DNA of 64,000 nt, taken from NCBI RefSeq assembly GCF_022374935.2, contig NZ_CP092430.2, forward strand, positions 3,472,001-3,536,000, given 5' to 3'. The notes under the pieces were generated by a model that saw nothing but the letters and a program-made list of their open reading frames with translations, was not told the origin of the DNA and searched no databases. Positions within the stretch are counted from its first letter, which is position 1, and each line of letters begins with the position of its first letter. The DNA is from Mycolicibacter virginiensis (GTDB lineage Bacteria > Actinomycetota > Actinomycetes > Mycobacteriales > Mycobacteriaceae). The position numbers and the translations under genes were made by a program. Below, piece by piece: positions 51,597 to 60,430 of the stretch.

Positions 51597-52670
51597 TCAG
51601 ACGTCGCTGGAGTAGCGGATGCCGCAGTCGGGGATCGACACCCCGGGCCACACCCGCGCCCCGCGCAGCAGCTCGCAGCGGGCCCCGATGTCGGCGCCGT
51701 CGCCGATCACCCCGTCGCGAATCAGTGCCCGCGGCCCGATCCGGGCGCCGAACCCGATGATCGAGCGTTCGATCACGCTGCCGGCCTCGACTTTCACGCC
51801 GTCGAAGATCACCGCGCCGTCCAGGCGGGCGCCCGGGCCGATCTCGGCGCCGCGGCCCACCACGGTTCCGCCGATCAGGACCGCACCCGGCGCCACCGAG
51901 GCGCCGTCGTGCACCAGCGCCTCGCCGCGCCGGCCGCCCAACGCCGGTGACGGCGCGATGCCGCGCACCAGGTCCGCCGATCCGCGCACGAAGTCCTCCG
52001 GGGTGCCCATGTCGCGCCAGTAGCTGGTGTCGACGTAGCCGCAGACCAACACGGCGTCGGCCAGCAGCGCGGGAAACACCTCGCGTTCCACCGAAACCGG
52101 GCGTCCGCGCGGGATGCGGTCGATGACGTCGCGGGACAGCACGTAGCAACCGGCATTGATCTGGTCGGTCGGCGGGTCCTCGGTCTTCTCCAGGAACGCG
52201 GTGACCCGCCCATCCGTGGTGGGCACGCAGCCGAAGGCACGCGGATCGCCGACGCGGACCAGGTGCAGGGTCGCCTCGGCCCCCTGCTCGCGGTGGTAGT
52301 CGTGCAGCTCGGTCAGATCCGCCCCGGACAGCACGTCACCGTTGAACACCATGGCGGTGTCTTGGCGCAGCTTGGGCGCGACGTTGGCGATTCCGCCGCC
52401 GGTGCCCAGCGGCTCCTCCTCGGTCACGTAGTCGATCTGCAGGCCGAGCGCGGAGCCGTCGCCGAACTCCTCGGCGAACACCTCCGGCTTGTATGAGGTG
52501 CTGAGGATGACGTGCTCGATGCCGGCGGCGGCGATCCGCGACAGCAGGTGGGTCAGGAAGGGCAACCCCGCGGTCGGCAGCATCGGCTTGGGCGCCGACA
52601 GGGTCAACGGCCGCAGCCGGGTCCCCTTGCCGCCGACGAGGACCACCGCGTCGACTTGGCTCAGTGTCAC
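51597..52670 (-). CDS. manC: GDP-mannose pyrophosphorylase
   Basis: Rv3264c homolog making GDP-mannose from mannose 1-phosphate and GTP, the mannosyl donor for cell-wall glycolipids. The nucleotidyl-transfer loop is VLVGGKGTRLRPLTLSAPKP, with FNGDVLSG and a C-terminal left-handed beta-helix of hexapeptide repeats (GTVVGRGAEIGPGARLDGA). GTG at 52670 overlaps the wbbL stop (GTGA). At 357 residues it matches the M. tuberculosis protein. Confidence 0.94.
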   Translation of the reverse strand: MTLSQVDAVVLVGGKGTRLRPLTLSAPKPMLPTAGLPFLTHLLSRIAAAGIEHVILSTSYKPEVFAEEFGDGSALGLQIDYVTEEEPLGTGGGIANVAPKLRQDTAMVFNGDVLSGADLTELHDYHREQGAEATLHLVRVGDPRAFGCVPTTDGRVTAFLEKTEDPPTDQINAGCYVLSRDVIDRIPRGRPVSVEREVFPALLADAVLVCGYVDTSYWRDMGTPEDFVRGSADLVRGIAPSPALGGRRGEALVHDGASVAPGAVLIGGTVVGRGAEIGPGARLDGAVIFDGVKVEAGSVIERSIIGFGARIGPRALIRDGVIGDGADIGARCELLRGARVWPGVSIPDCGIRYSSDV

Positions 52671-53554
52671 GGGTGTCCCTTCGTCAAGGTGCGGCGGGCG
52701 TTGCGCACCGCCAAGTGTGAGCGCACCGCCAGCGCGCCCCGCATGCTCCAGCGCAGCGGGGCCCGCCACCAGCCGGTGTGCCGGTCGGCGAGGTAGGTAT
52801 AGGTGCTGCGGTGATGTGCGGCCAGGTTGCGCGCGGGGTCCTTGCCCGTGGCGTGGCCCTTCTGGTGCAACACCTCGGCCGAGGGCACGTAGACGTTGAG
52901 CCAGCCGGCCTTGGCCAACCGGTCCCCCAGGTCGACGTCCTCCATATAGAGGAAGTAGCGCTCGTCGAAGCCGCCGATCGCGTCGAACGCGGCCCGGCGC
53001 ACCAGCAGGCAGGCACCCGAGAGCCACCCGACCGAGCGCTCGCTGGGCTCCAGCCGTTCCTGCCGATAAGCACGGGTCCAGGGATTGTTGGGCCACACCG
53101 GACCGACCACGGCGTGCATGCCGCCGCGGATCAGGCTGGGCAGATGGCGGGCCGAGGGGTACACCGAGCCGTCCGGTTCCCGGATCAGCGGACCCAGCGT
53201 CGCCGCCTGCGGCCACCGGGCGGCCGCGTCCAGTAGGGCTTCGATGCTGCCCGGACCCCACTGCACGTCGGGGTTGGCCACGATGAGAAATTCGCTGCGT
53301 TCGCCGCCCTCGGAGTCCAGCAGGGCCACCCCGGCGTTGACCGCTCCGCCGTAGCCCAGGTTGGACCCGGTATGCAGCAGCTGCACGTTGGGGTAGCGCT
53401 CCGCGGCTTCCTCCGGTGCACCGTCGGTGGATCCGTTGTCGGCCATCACCACCCGCACCGGGCGGTCGGTCGCCAGCGACAGCGATGCCAGGAATCGGTC
53501 CAGATGCCAACCCGGCGAATAGGTCACCGTCACCACCGGTAGGGCCTCACTCAC
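52667..53554 (-). CDS. wbbL: Rhamnosyltransferase WbbL
   Basis: Essential GT2 enzyme that adds rhamnose to the N-acetylglucosamine of the linker joining arabinogalactan to peptidoglycan. Signatures: VTVTYSPGWHLDRFLASL, ADNGSTDGAPE, the DXD-type segment VANPDVQWG, and FLYMEDVDLGDRLAKAG. GTG at 53554 starts VSEALPVV. It has 295 residues. It overlaps manC by four bases and follows rmlD, so dTDP-rhamnose synthesis and use are encoded together. Confidence 0.94.
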   Translation of the reverse strand: MSEALPVVTVTYSPGWHLDRFLASLSLATDRPVRVVMADNGSTDGAPEEAAERYPNVQLLHTGSNLGYGGAVNAGVALLDSEGGERSEFLIVANPDVQWGPGSIEALLDAAARWPQAATLGPLIREPDGSVYPSARHLPSLIRGGMHAVVGPVWPNNPWTRAYRQERLEPSERSVGWLSGACLLVRRAAFDAIGGFDERYFLYMEDVDLGDRLAKAGWLNVYVPSAEVLHQKGHATGKDPARNLAAHHRSTYTYLADRHTGWWRAPLRWSMRGALAVRSHLAVRNARRTLTKGHP

Positions 53555-53564
53555 GGCGTAGAGG

Positions 53565-54422
53565 TTATCTGGCCAAGGCGGCGGACAGTGCATCGCTCCA
53601 CCGGCGCAGCGGTGCCAGGCCGGCCCGCGCCGACTCGGCGCCCGACAACGCGGAGTAGGCGGGCCGGGCCGCCGGGCGCGGGTGCGCGGCACTGCTGACC
53701 GGCCGTACCCGGTCCGGGTCGGCCCCGACCGCGGCGAACACCGCCCGGGCCTGTTCGTACCGGCTGGCGGCCCCGGCATTGGCGGCATGCAACACCCGAG
53801 CGCTGGGCCGGGCATCGGCCAGGACCAGCAGCGCATCGACGAGATCGCCGACATAAGTCGGGGACCCGATCTGGTCATCGACCACCTGCACGTCCCCGTC
53901 GCCCGCGGCCTTTTCGCGCATCACCGCGGCGAAGTCGGAGCCGCCGGCGGCGCCGGTGTAGACCCACGCGGTGCGCACCACCAGAGCATCCGGAGAGGCC
54001 GCCAGCACCGCGTTCTCACCGGCAAGTTTGGTAGCGCCGTAGACGGACAGCGGCCGGGTGGCATCGCCCACTTCGTACGGGCGCGGCGGGGCGCCGCCGA
54101 AGTCGCCATCGAAGACGTAGTCGGTGGAGATGTGGATCAGCCGGGCCCCGGCCCGCGCGCAGGCGGCCGCCAGGTGGCCCGGCCCGGCGGCGTTGACGGC
54201 GTGGGCACGCTCGGCGTCGTTCTCGGCGGCGTCGACCTGGGTGTAGGCCGCACAGTTGATCAGCACGTCCCCGGCCCGCAAGTCCACGGCGTCCACCGCG
54301 GCGGCATCGGTGATATCGCACTGCGCCGAGGTCAGGGCCAGCACGTGATGGCCTGTCTCGGCGGCGCGGGAGGCCAGAAAAGTGCCGACTTGGCCGCCGG
54401 CGCCGGTGATCACAATCCGCAT
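53565..54422 (-). CDS. rmlD: dTDP-4-dehydrorhamnose reductase
   Basis: Last enzyme of dTDP-rhamnose synthesis, an NADPH-dependent SDR-type reductase. Nucleotide loop ITGAGGQVGTFLA, active-site STDYVFDG and YGATKLAGE are intact. ATG at 54422, 285 residues. It heads the rmlD-wbbL-manC unit. The upstream region carries a triple tandem repeat, so its promoter lies in or beyond the repeats. Confidence 0.93.
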   Translation of the reverse strand: MRIVITGAGGQVGTFLASRAAETGHHVLALTSAQCDITDAAAVDAVDLRAGDVLINCAAYTQVDAAENDAERAHAVNAAGPGHLAAACARAGARLIHISTDYVFDGDFGGAPPRPYEVGDATRPLSVYGATKLAGENAVLAASPDALVVRTAWVYTGAAGGSDFAAVMREKAAGDGDVQVVDDQIGSPTYVGDLVDALLVLADARPSARVLHAANAGAASRYEQARAVFAAVGADPDRVRPVSSAAHPRPAARPAYSALSGAESARAGLAPLRRWSDALSAALAR

Positions 54423-54438
54423 GAGCGTCGAGCTTATG

Positions 54439-54606
54439 CGGCGGTCCCAGCTTCCCCTCTCCTCCGTCGACGCTCGCTGAACCGCCGACCCCACGCCGGC
54501 GGTCCCAGCTTCCCCTCTCCTCCGTCGACGCTCGCTGAACCGCCGACCCCACGCGGCGGCCCCAGCTTCCCCTCTCCTCCGTCGAGACTCGCTGAACCGC
54601 CGGGCT
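54439..54606. repeat. Three tandem repeats of about 57 bases upstream of rmlD
   Basis: Units start near 54439, 54497 and 54554 with CGGCGG(T/C)CCCAGCTTCC and end in CGCTCGCTGAACCGCC, differing at a few bases. The unit ends are complementary (GGCGGT/ACCGCC), so each can fold into a hairpin with a loop of about 35 bases. A single related end (CGTCGAGGCTCGCTGAACCG) occurs near 1957-1980 before aroA. The repeats fill most of the region between rmlD and lcp1. Confidence 0.85.
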
Positions 54607-54661
54607 GCCACGCCGTACTCGGCTACCGCCGATACAGCAGTTACGCAAGTAATCTGAAGTG

Positions 54662-56131
54662 ATGCCTGCGCAACGTGTGATTCGTGTGATTGCCACGGTG
54701 GCAGCCGTCGCCGTCGTCTTGGGCACCGGAGTGGCCTGGAGCCAGGTCCGGTCGTTCGAGGACGGGATCTTCCACGTCTCCTCGCTGGCGCTGGGCAACG
54801 GCGGGTCCGACGGCGCGGTCGACATCCTGCTGGTCGGAATGGACAGCCGCACCGACGCTCACGGCAATCCGCTGACGCCGGAAGAGCTGACCGCACTGCG
54901 CGTCGGCGACGACGAAGCCACCAACACCGACACGATCATCCTGGTCCGGATTCCCAACAACGGAAAGTCGGCCACCGCGATCTCGATCCCCCGCGACTCC
55001 TACGTGGCGGCACCCGGCCTGGACAAGACCAAGATCAACGGCGTGTACGGGGCCACCCGGCTAGAGACCGCCGACGCGCTCGTCGCATCCGGGATGGACC
55101 CGATCCAGGCGCAGGCGCGCGGTACCGAGGCGGGCCGCGAGGCCCTGATCAAGACGGTGGCCGATCTGACCGGCGTCACCGTCGACCACTACGCCGAGAT
55201 CGGACTGCTCGGGTTCGCGCTGATCACCGACGCCCTCGGCGGCGTGGACGTCTGCCTCAAGGAGCCGGTGTACGAAGAGCTCTCCGGCGCGGACTTCCCG
55301 GCCGGCTGGCAGCGACTCGGCGGTGCCCAGGCGCTGAGCTTCGTGCGGCAGCGCCACGAACTCCCGCACGGCGACCTGGACCGGGTCCGGCGCCAGCAGA
55401 CGGTGATGGCCTCGCTGGCGCACCAGGTCATCTCCGGCAAGACCCTGTCCAGCCCCGGCACCCTGTCGCGGCTGCAGGCCGCGGTACAGCGGTCGGTGGT
55501 GCTGTCGGCGGGCTGGGACGTGATCGACTTTGTCACCAAGGCCCAAGACCTGGCCGCGGGCAAAGTGGCGTTCGCCACCATCCCGGTGCTCGAGGAGTCG
55601 GGCTGGAGCGACGACGGCATGCAGAGCGTGGTGCGCGTCGACCCCGGCCAGGTAGCCGACTGGGTCGCCGGACTGCTGCACGATCAGGACGAGGGCAAGA
55701 CCGAGCTGCTGGCCTACAACCCGGAACAGACCACCGCCAGCGTGCTCAACGACACCGACATCAACGGCCTGGCCGCCGCGGTCTCCGGGGTGCTCAACGC
55801 CAAGGGATTCGGCACCGGGTCAGTCGGCAACAACGAGTCCGGGCACGTGCCCACCAGCCAGGTGCAGGCCGCCTCGGCCGACGACCCCGGCGCACTGGCG
55901 GTGGCCAGGGACCTGGGCGGGTTGCCGGTGGTGTCCAACGAGTCGGTCCCGACCGGCTCGGTGCGCGTCGTGCTGGCCAACGACTACACCGGGCCGGGAT
56001 CGGGCATGGGCTCCGGCGGCAGCGGTGTACAGGCGGCCGGCATCTCCAGCTACGACGACGAGGCACCCCAAATCCCCGTTGCGTCACCGATTCTGACCGC
56101 GGGTTCCAACGACCCGCAGTGCGTGAACTAA
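54662..56131 (+). CDS. lcp1: LytR-CpsA-Psr family arabinogalactan-peptidoglycan ligase Lcp1
   Basis: Rv3267 homolog; LCP enzymes transfer the lipid-linked arabinogalactan to peptidoglycan. One N-terminal anchor helix (residues about 8-28) leads to the LCP domain with LLVGMDSRTD, NTDTIILVR, ISIPRDSYV and a basic RQRHELPHGDLDRVRRQQ region; a C-terminal LytR_C domain follows (RVVLANDYTGPGS). ATG at 54662 is preceded directly by GTG 54659; either can be the start. It lies among rhamnose and linker genes. Confidence 0.92.
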   Translation: MPAQRVIRVIATVAAVAVVLGTGVAWSQVRSFEDGIFHVSSLALGNGGSDGAVDILLVGMDSRTDAHGNPLTPEELTALRVGDDEATNTDTIILVRIPNNGKSATAISIPRDSYVAAPGLDKTKINGVYGATRLETADALVASGMDPIQAQARGTEAGREALIKTVADLTGVTVDHYAEIGLLGFALITDALGGVDVCLKEPVYEELSGADFPAGWQRLGGAQALSFVRQRHELPHGDLDRVRRQQTVMASLAHQVISGKTLSSPGTLSRLQAAVQRSVVLSAGWDVIDFVTKAQDLAAGKVAFATIPVLEESGWSDDGMQSVVRVDPGQVADWVAGLLHDQDEGKTELLAYNPEQTTASVLNDTDINGLAAAVSGVLNAKGFGTGSVGNNESGHVPTSQVQAASADDPGALAVARDLGGLPVVSNESVPTGSVRVVLANDYTGPGSGMGSGGSGVQAAGISSYDDEAPQIPVASPILTAGSNDPQCVN

Positions 56132-56141
56132 CGTCGCTGCG

Positions 56142-56867
56142 GTGATCAACCTCAGCGCGGCGATCCTCGATCCGATCATGCGCGCCGACCCGGTGGGGCC
56201 ACGGATCACCTTCTACGACGACGATTCCGCCGAACGCATCGAACTGTCCGCGGCGACGCTGGCGAATTGGGCCGCCAAGACCGGCAACCTGCTGCGCGAC
56301 GAGCTGGGTGCCGCAGCAGGCAGTCGTATCGCGGTGCTGTTGCCCGCGCACTGGCAGACGGCGGCGGTGCTGTTCGGCGCCTGGTGGATCGGGGCCGAAG
56401 TACTGCTCGATGACACAGCGCAGGACGCCGACATCGCGCTGTGCACCGCCGAGCGGCTCGATGAGGCCGACGCGGCGGTGGCAGCCACCGGCGGCGAGGT
56501 GGTGGTGCTGTCGCTGGACCCGTTCGGCCGGCCGGCCCCCGACCTGCCGGTAGGCGTCACCGACTATGCGACCGCGGTGCGGGTGCATGGCGACCAGATC
56601 GTCGCCGAACGTGCCCCCGGCCCAGCCCTGGCCGGATCGTCGGCCGACGACGTGCTGGCGGCGTGCCAAAAGTGCGCGGCAGCGCTGGGTTTGACCCCGT
56701 CGGACCGGGTGTGGTCGACCAAGGACTGGGACAACCCGACCGCGCTGATCGAGAACATGCTGACGCTGTTCGCCGTGGGAGCCTCACTGGTGCAGGTCGC
56801 CAACCCCGATCCCGACCTGCAGGAGCGCCGCCGGGCCAGCGAGAAGGTCACCCGAAACCTGGATTGA
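56142..56867 (+). CDS. TIGR03089-type acyl-AMP-fold protein, Rv3268-like
   Basis: A 241-residue protein resembling the N-terminal part of AMP-binding enzymes (NLLRDELGAAAGSRIAVLLP, VLFGAWWIGAEVLLDD) but without an ATP-binding signature or the C-terminal subdomain. The family is conserved in actinobacteria next to LCP genes. Function unknown. GTG at 56142 follows the lcp1 stop by 10 bases, so they are co-transcribed. Confidence 0.85.
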   Translation: MINLSAAILDPIMRADPVGPRITFYDDDSAERIELSAATLANWAAKTGNLLRDELGAAAGSRIAVLLPAHWQTAAVLFGAWWIGAEVLLDDTAQDADIALCTAERLDEADAAVAATGGEVVVLSLDPFGRPAPDLPVGVTDYATAVRVHGDQIVAERAPGPALAGSSADDVLAACQKCAAALGLTPSDRVWSTKDWDNPTALIENMLTLFAVGASLVQVANPDPDLQERRRASEKVTRNLD

Positions 56868-56868
56868 C

Positions 56869-56921
56869 GCGATTTCGGCGCGATTGTTCCCGCTCAGCGG
56901 GCGCAACCGCGCCGAAATCGC
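56869..56921. repeat. Nested palindrome between the TIGR03089 gene and pacL1
   Basis: Perfect 14-base outer arms GCGATTTCGGCGCG (56869-56882) and CGCGCCGAAATCGC (56908-56921) enclose an inner hairpin CCCGCTCAGCGGG (56889-56901). It starts directly after the stop codon and could end transcription of the lcp1 unit before pacL1-ctpC. Confidence 0.8.
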
Positions 56922-56936
56922 CATACGGCGATACAT

Positions 56937-56954
56937 GCATAAATGCTTATATGC
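56937..56954. promoter_or_regulatory. Candidate metal-regulator operator before pacL1
   Basis: GCATAAATGCTTATATGC is an AT-rich imperfect palindrome in otherwise GC-rich DNA, 49 bases before the pacL1 ATG. Its form recalls the operators of ArsR/SmtB metal sensors, but no regulator gene is nearby, so this is inference. Confidence 0.4.
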
Positions 56955-57002
56955 TGATACGCTAGCCCGCAAGAACCCGCCGTACGAAAGAGGAGATGAC
57001 TC

Positions 57003-57284
57003 ATGGCAGTGCAGGGATTGCTGGTCAAAGCGGCGTCGACGGTGTTCACCGGACTGGTCGGCGTGAGCGCCTACGAGGTGGCCCGCCGGGCCCTGGCGAA
57101 AGCCCCGCTGCACGAGGCAGCGGTGACGGCCACCGAGTGGAGCCTGCGCGGAACCCGGCGAGCCGAAGAGGTCGCCGAATCGGCACGACTGAAGGTGGCC
57201 GATGTGGTTGCCGAGGCTCGCGAGCGCATCGGCGAGGAGGCCACCCCGCCGGCAGCAGCCGTCGAGCACGACCACGACCACTGA
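57003..57284 (+). CDS. pacL1: PacL1, chaperone/scaffold of the zinc exporter CtpC
   Basis: Small DUF1490 membrane protein (Rv3269 homolog) that binds zinc, gathers CtpC into membrane efflux patches and stabilises it. Of 93 residues, the N-terminal third is the membrane segment (LVKAASTVFTGLVGVSAYEV), the middle is an amphipathic helix and the end is the metal site EHDHDH. ATG at 57003 has AGAGGAG seven bases upstream. ctpC follows 31 bases after the stop. Confidence 0.92.
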   Translation: MAVQGLLVKAASTVFTGLVGVSAYEVARRALAKAPLHEAAVTATEWSLRGTRRAEEVAESARLKVADVVAEARERIGEEATPPAAAVEHDHDH

Positions 57285-57315
57285 CCGCCCGGCGCCGACG
57301 ATGGGAAGCGCAGCG

Positions 57316-59532
57316 ATGAACAGCAGCGGCGCCATAGCGACCGTGCCGGCGGCCAACGACGAGCTGACGGTCATCTCCGATGCCGCCGGCCGGATGCGGG
57401 TGCAGGTCTCCTGGGTCCGCGGCGATTCACGGCGTGCGGTGGCCGCCGAAGAGGCCGCCGGCCGCGTCAACGGGGTGCGCACCGTGCACGCCTATCCGCG
57501 GACCGGTTCGGTCGTGGTCTGGTACTCCCCCAAACGCAGTGACACCGCGGAGATCCTCGCGGCGATCGCGTCTGCAGCCACCGTCGCCGCCGAGCTGATC
57601 CCCGCCCGCACACCGCGCTCGGCCGACGTCAGCAACACCGACGTGCTGCGCATGGTGATCGGCGGCGCGGCGCTGGCACTGCTGGGCATGCGCCGCTACG
57701 TCTTCGCCCGGCCGCCACTGCTGGGACCCAGCGGGCAGCTCGTCGCGACCAGCGCCACGGTCTTCATGGGTTACCCCTTCCTGCGGGGCGCGCTGCGCTC
57801 GATCCGGTCCGGCAAGGCCGGCACCGACGCACTGGTGACCGCCGCGACCGTGGCGAGCCTGGTGCTTCGGGAGAACGTGGTCGCATTGACCGTGCTGTGG
57901 CTGCTCAATATCGGTGAATACCTGCAGGATCTGACGCTGCGCCGCACCCGCCGTGCCATCTCGGATCTGCTGCGCGGCAACCAGGACACCGCGTGGGTCC
58001 GGCTGCCCGACGGTACCGAGGTTCAGGTGCCCATCGACACGGTGCAGATCGGCGACGAGGTGGTCATCCACGACCACGTGGCGATCCCGGTCGACGGCGA
58101 GGTCATCGACGGCGAAGCCATCGTGGACCAATCGGCCATCACCGGCGAGACCCTGCCGGTCAGTGTGATCGCCGGCGCCCGAGTGCATGCCGGTTCGGTG
58201 GTGGTGCGCGGCCGAGTGGTGGTCCGGGCCACCGCGGTGGGCAACCAGACCGTGATCGGGCGCATCATCAGCCGCGTCGAAGAGGCGCAGCACGACCGCG
58301 CGCCGATCCAGACCGTCGGCGAGAACTTCTCGCGGCGCTTCGTACCAGCCTCGTTCATCCTGTCGGCGATCACCTTGGTGCTCACCGGCGATGTCCGCCG
58401 CGCGATGACGATGCTGCTGATCGCCTGCCCGTGCGCGGTGGGGCTGGCCACGCCCACCGCGATCAGCGCCGCGATCGGCAACGGCGCCCGGCGCGGCATC
58501 CTGATCAAGGGCGGCTCGCATCTGGAGCAGGCCGGCCGGGTGGACGCGATCGTGTTCGACAAGACCGGCACACTGACGGTGGGCCGTCCGGTGGTGACCA
58601 ATATCGTTGCCATCCACAAGGATTGGCAGCCCGAACAGGTGCTCGCCTATGCCGCCAGCTCGGAGCTGCATTCGCGTCACCCGCTGGCCGAAGCGGTGAT
58701 TCGGTCCACCGAAGAACGCCACATCAGTATCCCGCCGCACGAGGAGTGCGAGGTCCTGGTGGGGTTGGGCATCCGCACCTGGGCCGACGGCCGCACCCTG
58801 CTGTTGGGTAGCCCGAACCTGTTGCGCTCGGAGAAGGTCCGCATCTCCAAGAAGGCGGCGGACTGGGTCAACAAGCTGCGCGCACAGGCCGAGACCCCGC
58901 TGCTGCTAGCAGTCGACGGCACCTTGGTCGGGTTGATCAGTCTGCGTGACGAGGTACGCCCAGAGTCGCGCGAGGTGCTTGAGGCGTTGCGCGCCAAGGG
59001 TGTTCGCCGCATCGTCATGCTCACCGGCGATCACCCCGAGACCGCGGCAGCGGTGGCGGCCGAACTCGGCATCGACGAATGGCGGGCCGAGGTGCTGCCG
59101 GAGGACAAGCTGCAGGTGGTCCGCGGACTGCAGGACGAGGGCTACGTGGTGGGCATGGTCGGTGACGGCGTCAACGACGCGCCGGCATTGGCCGCCGCGA
59201 ACATCGGGATCGCCATGGGTCTGGCCGGTACCGACGTCGCCGTGGAGACCGCCGATGTCGCGCTGGCCAACGACGACCTGCGCCGGCTGCTCGACGTGCG
59301 AGACCTGGGCGGACGTGCCGTTGAGGTGATTCGGCAGAACTACGGCATGTCGATCGCGGTCAACGCCGCCGGCCTGTTGATCGGCGCCGGCGGAGCACTG
59401 TCACCGGTGCTCGCCGCGATCCTGCACAACGCGTCGTCGGTGGCCGTCGTCGCCAACAGCTCGCGGTTGATTCGCTACCGGCTGGGCGTCGAGGCGGCGA
59501 CGCCGATGGCGTCCGTGCCGTCCGTGCCGTAA
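57316..59532 (+). CDS. ctpC: P1B-type ATPase CtpC, zinc (metal) exporter
   Basis: Membrane metal pump that removes excess zinc. The 738-residue protein has an N-terminal ferredoxin-like domain without CxxC (GRMRVQVSWVRGDSRR), the transport Cys-Pro-Cys in IACPCAVGLATP, phosphorylated Asp in DKTGTLTVG, TGDHPETA and GDGVNDAPAL. ATG 57316 has GGGAAG seven bases upstream; an ATG at 57301 is possible. It is transcribed with pacL1 as in M. tuberculosis. The tail ends with a short degenerate extension after the conserved RLIRYRL. Confidence 0.94.
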   Translation: MNSSGAIATVPAANDELTVISDAAGRMRVQVSWVRGDSRRAVAAEEAAGRVNGVRTVHAYPRTGSVVVWYSPKRSDTAEILAAIASAATVAAELIPARTPRSADVSNTDVLRMVIGGAALALLGMRRYVFARPPLLGPSGQLVATSATVFMGYPFLRGALRSIRSGKAGTDALVTAATVASLVLRENVVALTVLWLLNIGEYLQDLTLRRTRRAISDLLRGNQDTAWVRLPDGTEVQVPIDTVQIGDEVVIHDHVAIPVDGEVIDGEAIVDQSAITGETLPVSVIAGARVHAGSVVVRGRVVVRATAVGNQTVIGRIISRVEEAQHDRAPIQTVGENFSRRFVPASFILSAITLVLTGDVRRAMTMLLIACPCAVGLATPTAISAAIGNGARRGILIKGGSHLEQAGRVDAIVFDKTGTLTVGRPVVTNIVAIHKDWQPEQVLAYAASSELHSRHPLAEAVIRSTEERHISIPPHEECEVLVGLGIRTWADGRTLLLGSPNLLRSEKVRISKKAADWVNKLRAQAETPLLLAVDGTLVGLISLRDEVRPESREVLEALRAKGVRRIVMLTGDHPETAAAVAAELGIDEWRAEVLPEDKLQVVRGLQDEGYVVGMVGDGVNDAPALAAANIGIAMGLAGTDVAVETADVALANDDLRRLLDVRDLGGRAVEVIRQNYGMSIAVNAAGLLIGAGGALSPVLAAILHNASSVAVVANSSRLIRYRLGVEAATPMASVPSVP

Positions 59533-59541
59533 TCTGTCGAC

Positions 59542-59592
59542 GTCCCGACTGTTCCTGTCGAGCACCACCACCAGCTCCAGGGCAGTCGGGAC
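59542..59592. terminator. Hairpin between ctpC and the His-rich membrane protein gene
   Basis: Perfect 10-base arms GTCCCGACTG (59542-59551) and CAGTCGGGAC (59583-59592) around a 31-base loop, ten bases after the ctpC stop. It is between converging genes and likely a bidirectional terminator. Confidence 0.65.
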
Positions 59593-59628
59593 TTAGCGTC
59601 GGTAGGCGCAACAGCCCCTTAGCAGCCG

Positions 59629-60366
59629 TTAACAGCCACAGCCCTCGCCGCGCCAGGAGCGGAAGCCCTGCCACACCGAAACGGCGGCCACTCCCAGACC
59701 TATCAGCGGGTCGAGCCACCAGCCGCCGGACCACCCGGTGGTGAGAGTAAGACCGACCAGCACCGCGGCGGCCTGGATCGCACACAGATAGTTCTGCACT
59801 CCCTCACCGACGGTCGCCGCCGAGCCGAGCCGCGTGCCGAGCCGTCGCTGGGCCCGGCCCAGCATCGGCATCACCAGCACGGCCGCGGCGGTGACCGCGA
59901 TGCCGATGGCGCTGCCTTCGCTGCGGTGGTCGCCGACAAAGTGGCGTATCGATTCCGCGGCGATATAGGGGGCGTTGATCCAGAACGAGATCGCCACGCC
60001 GATCTGAGCGCGCCGCTCCGCCGTCTCGGACAATGTGCGGGCACCGGTGAATCGCCAGATCACCACGGCCCCGGCCAGCGCCTCGGGAATGGCACCCAGC
60101 GCCCAGCCGGTCAACGCGATCGAACCGGCGGCCAGGCCCTGCCACAGGCCCACCACACCTTCGATTCCCACCAGGACCAGGCTGACCCAGGCAAGCCGGC
60201 GAGCCCAGGTCGCTGCGCGGTGCCAACCCGCATCGCGAACGACGGGAACGCCGTGGGCATGCCCAGCGTGGTCGTGGTCGTGCTCGTGGTGCCCGATGAT
60301 CGTGCCCGGGGCGTCCATCACCGGATCGGCGATGCCCGCTGCGGGGCCCACGACGCTACTGTCCAC
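59629..60366 (-). CDS. His-rich cation-transporter-like membrane protein, Rv3271c-like
   Basis: A 245-residue protein with five to six membrane helices. The second helix region VGLWQGLAAGSIALTGWALG resembles the first helices of CDF metal transporters. The N-terminus has HHEHDHDHAGHAHG and the C-terminus ends CGC, both potential metal sites. GTG at 60366 is preceded at a short distance by TAACAT, so a leaderless transcript is possible; ATG at 60318 is the alternative. Being convergent with ctpC, a metal role is plausible but unproven. Confidence 0.75.
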   Translation of the reverse strand: MDSSVVGPAAGIADPVMDAPGTIIGHHEHDHDHAGHAHGVPVVRDAGWHRAATWARRLAWVSLVLVGIEGVVGLWQGLAAGSIALTGWALGAIPEALAGAVVIWRFTGARTLSETAERRAQIGVAISFWINAPYIAAESIRHFVGDHRSEGSAIGIAVTAAAVLVMPMLGRAQRRLGTRLGSAATVGEGVQNYLCAIQAAAVLVGLTLTTGWSGGWWLDPLIGLGVAAVSVWQGFRSWRGEGCGC

Positions 60367-60430
60367 GCAAAAAATGTTACCTGGCGTTTCGGTGAGGCAG
60401 CCGTCACAGCGCCGGCGCCTCAGGCGGCGC

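Noticed and set aside
59588..59601. GGGACTTAGCGTCG resembling a DosR half-site
   Set aside because: Lies between two converging gene ends inside the ctpC hairpin, with no promoter to control.
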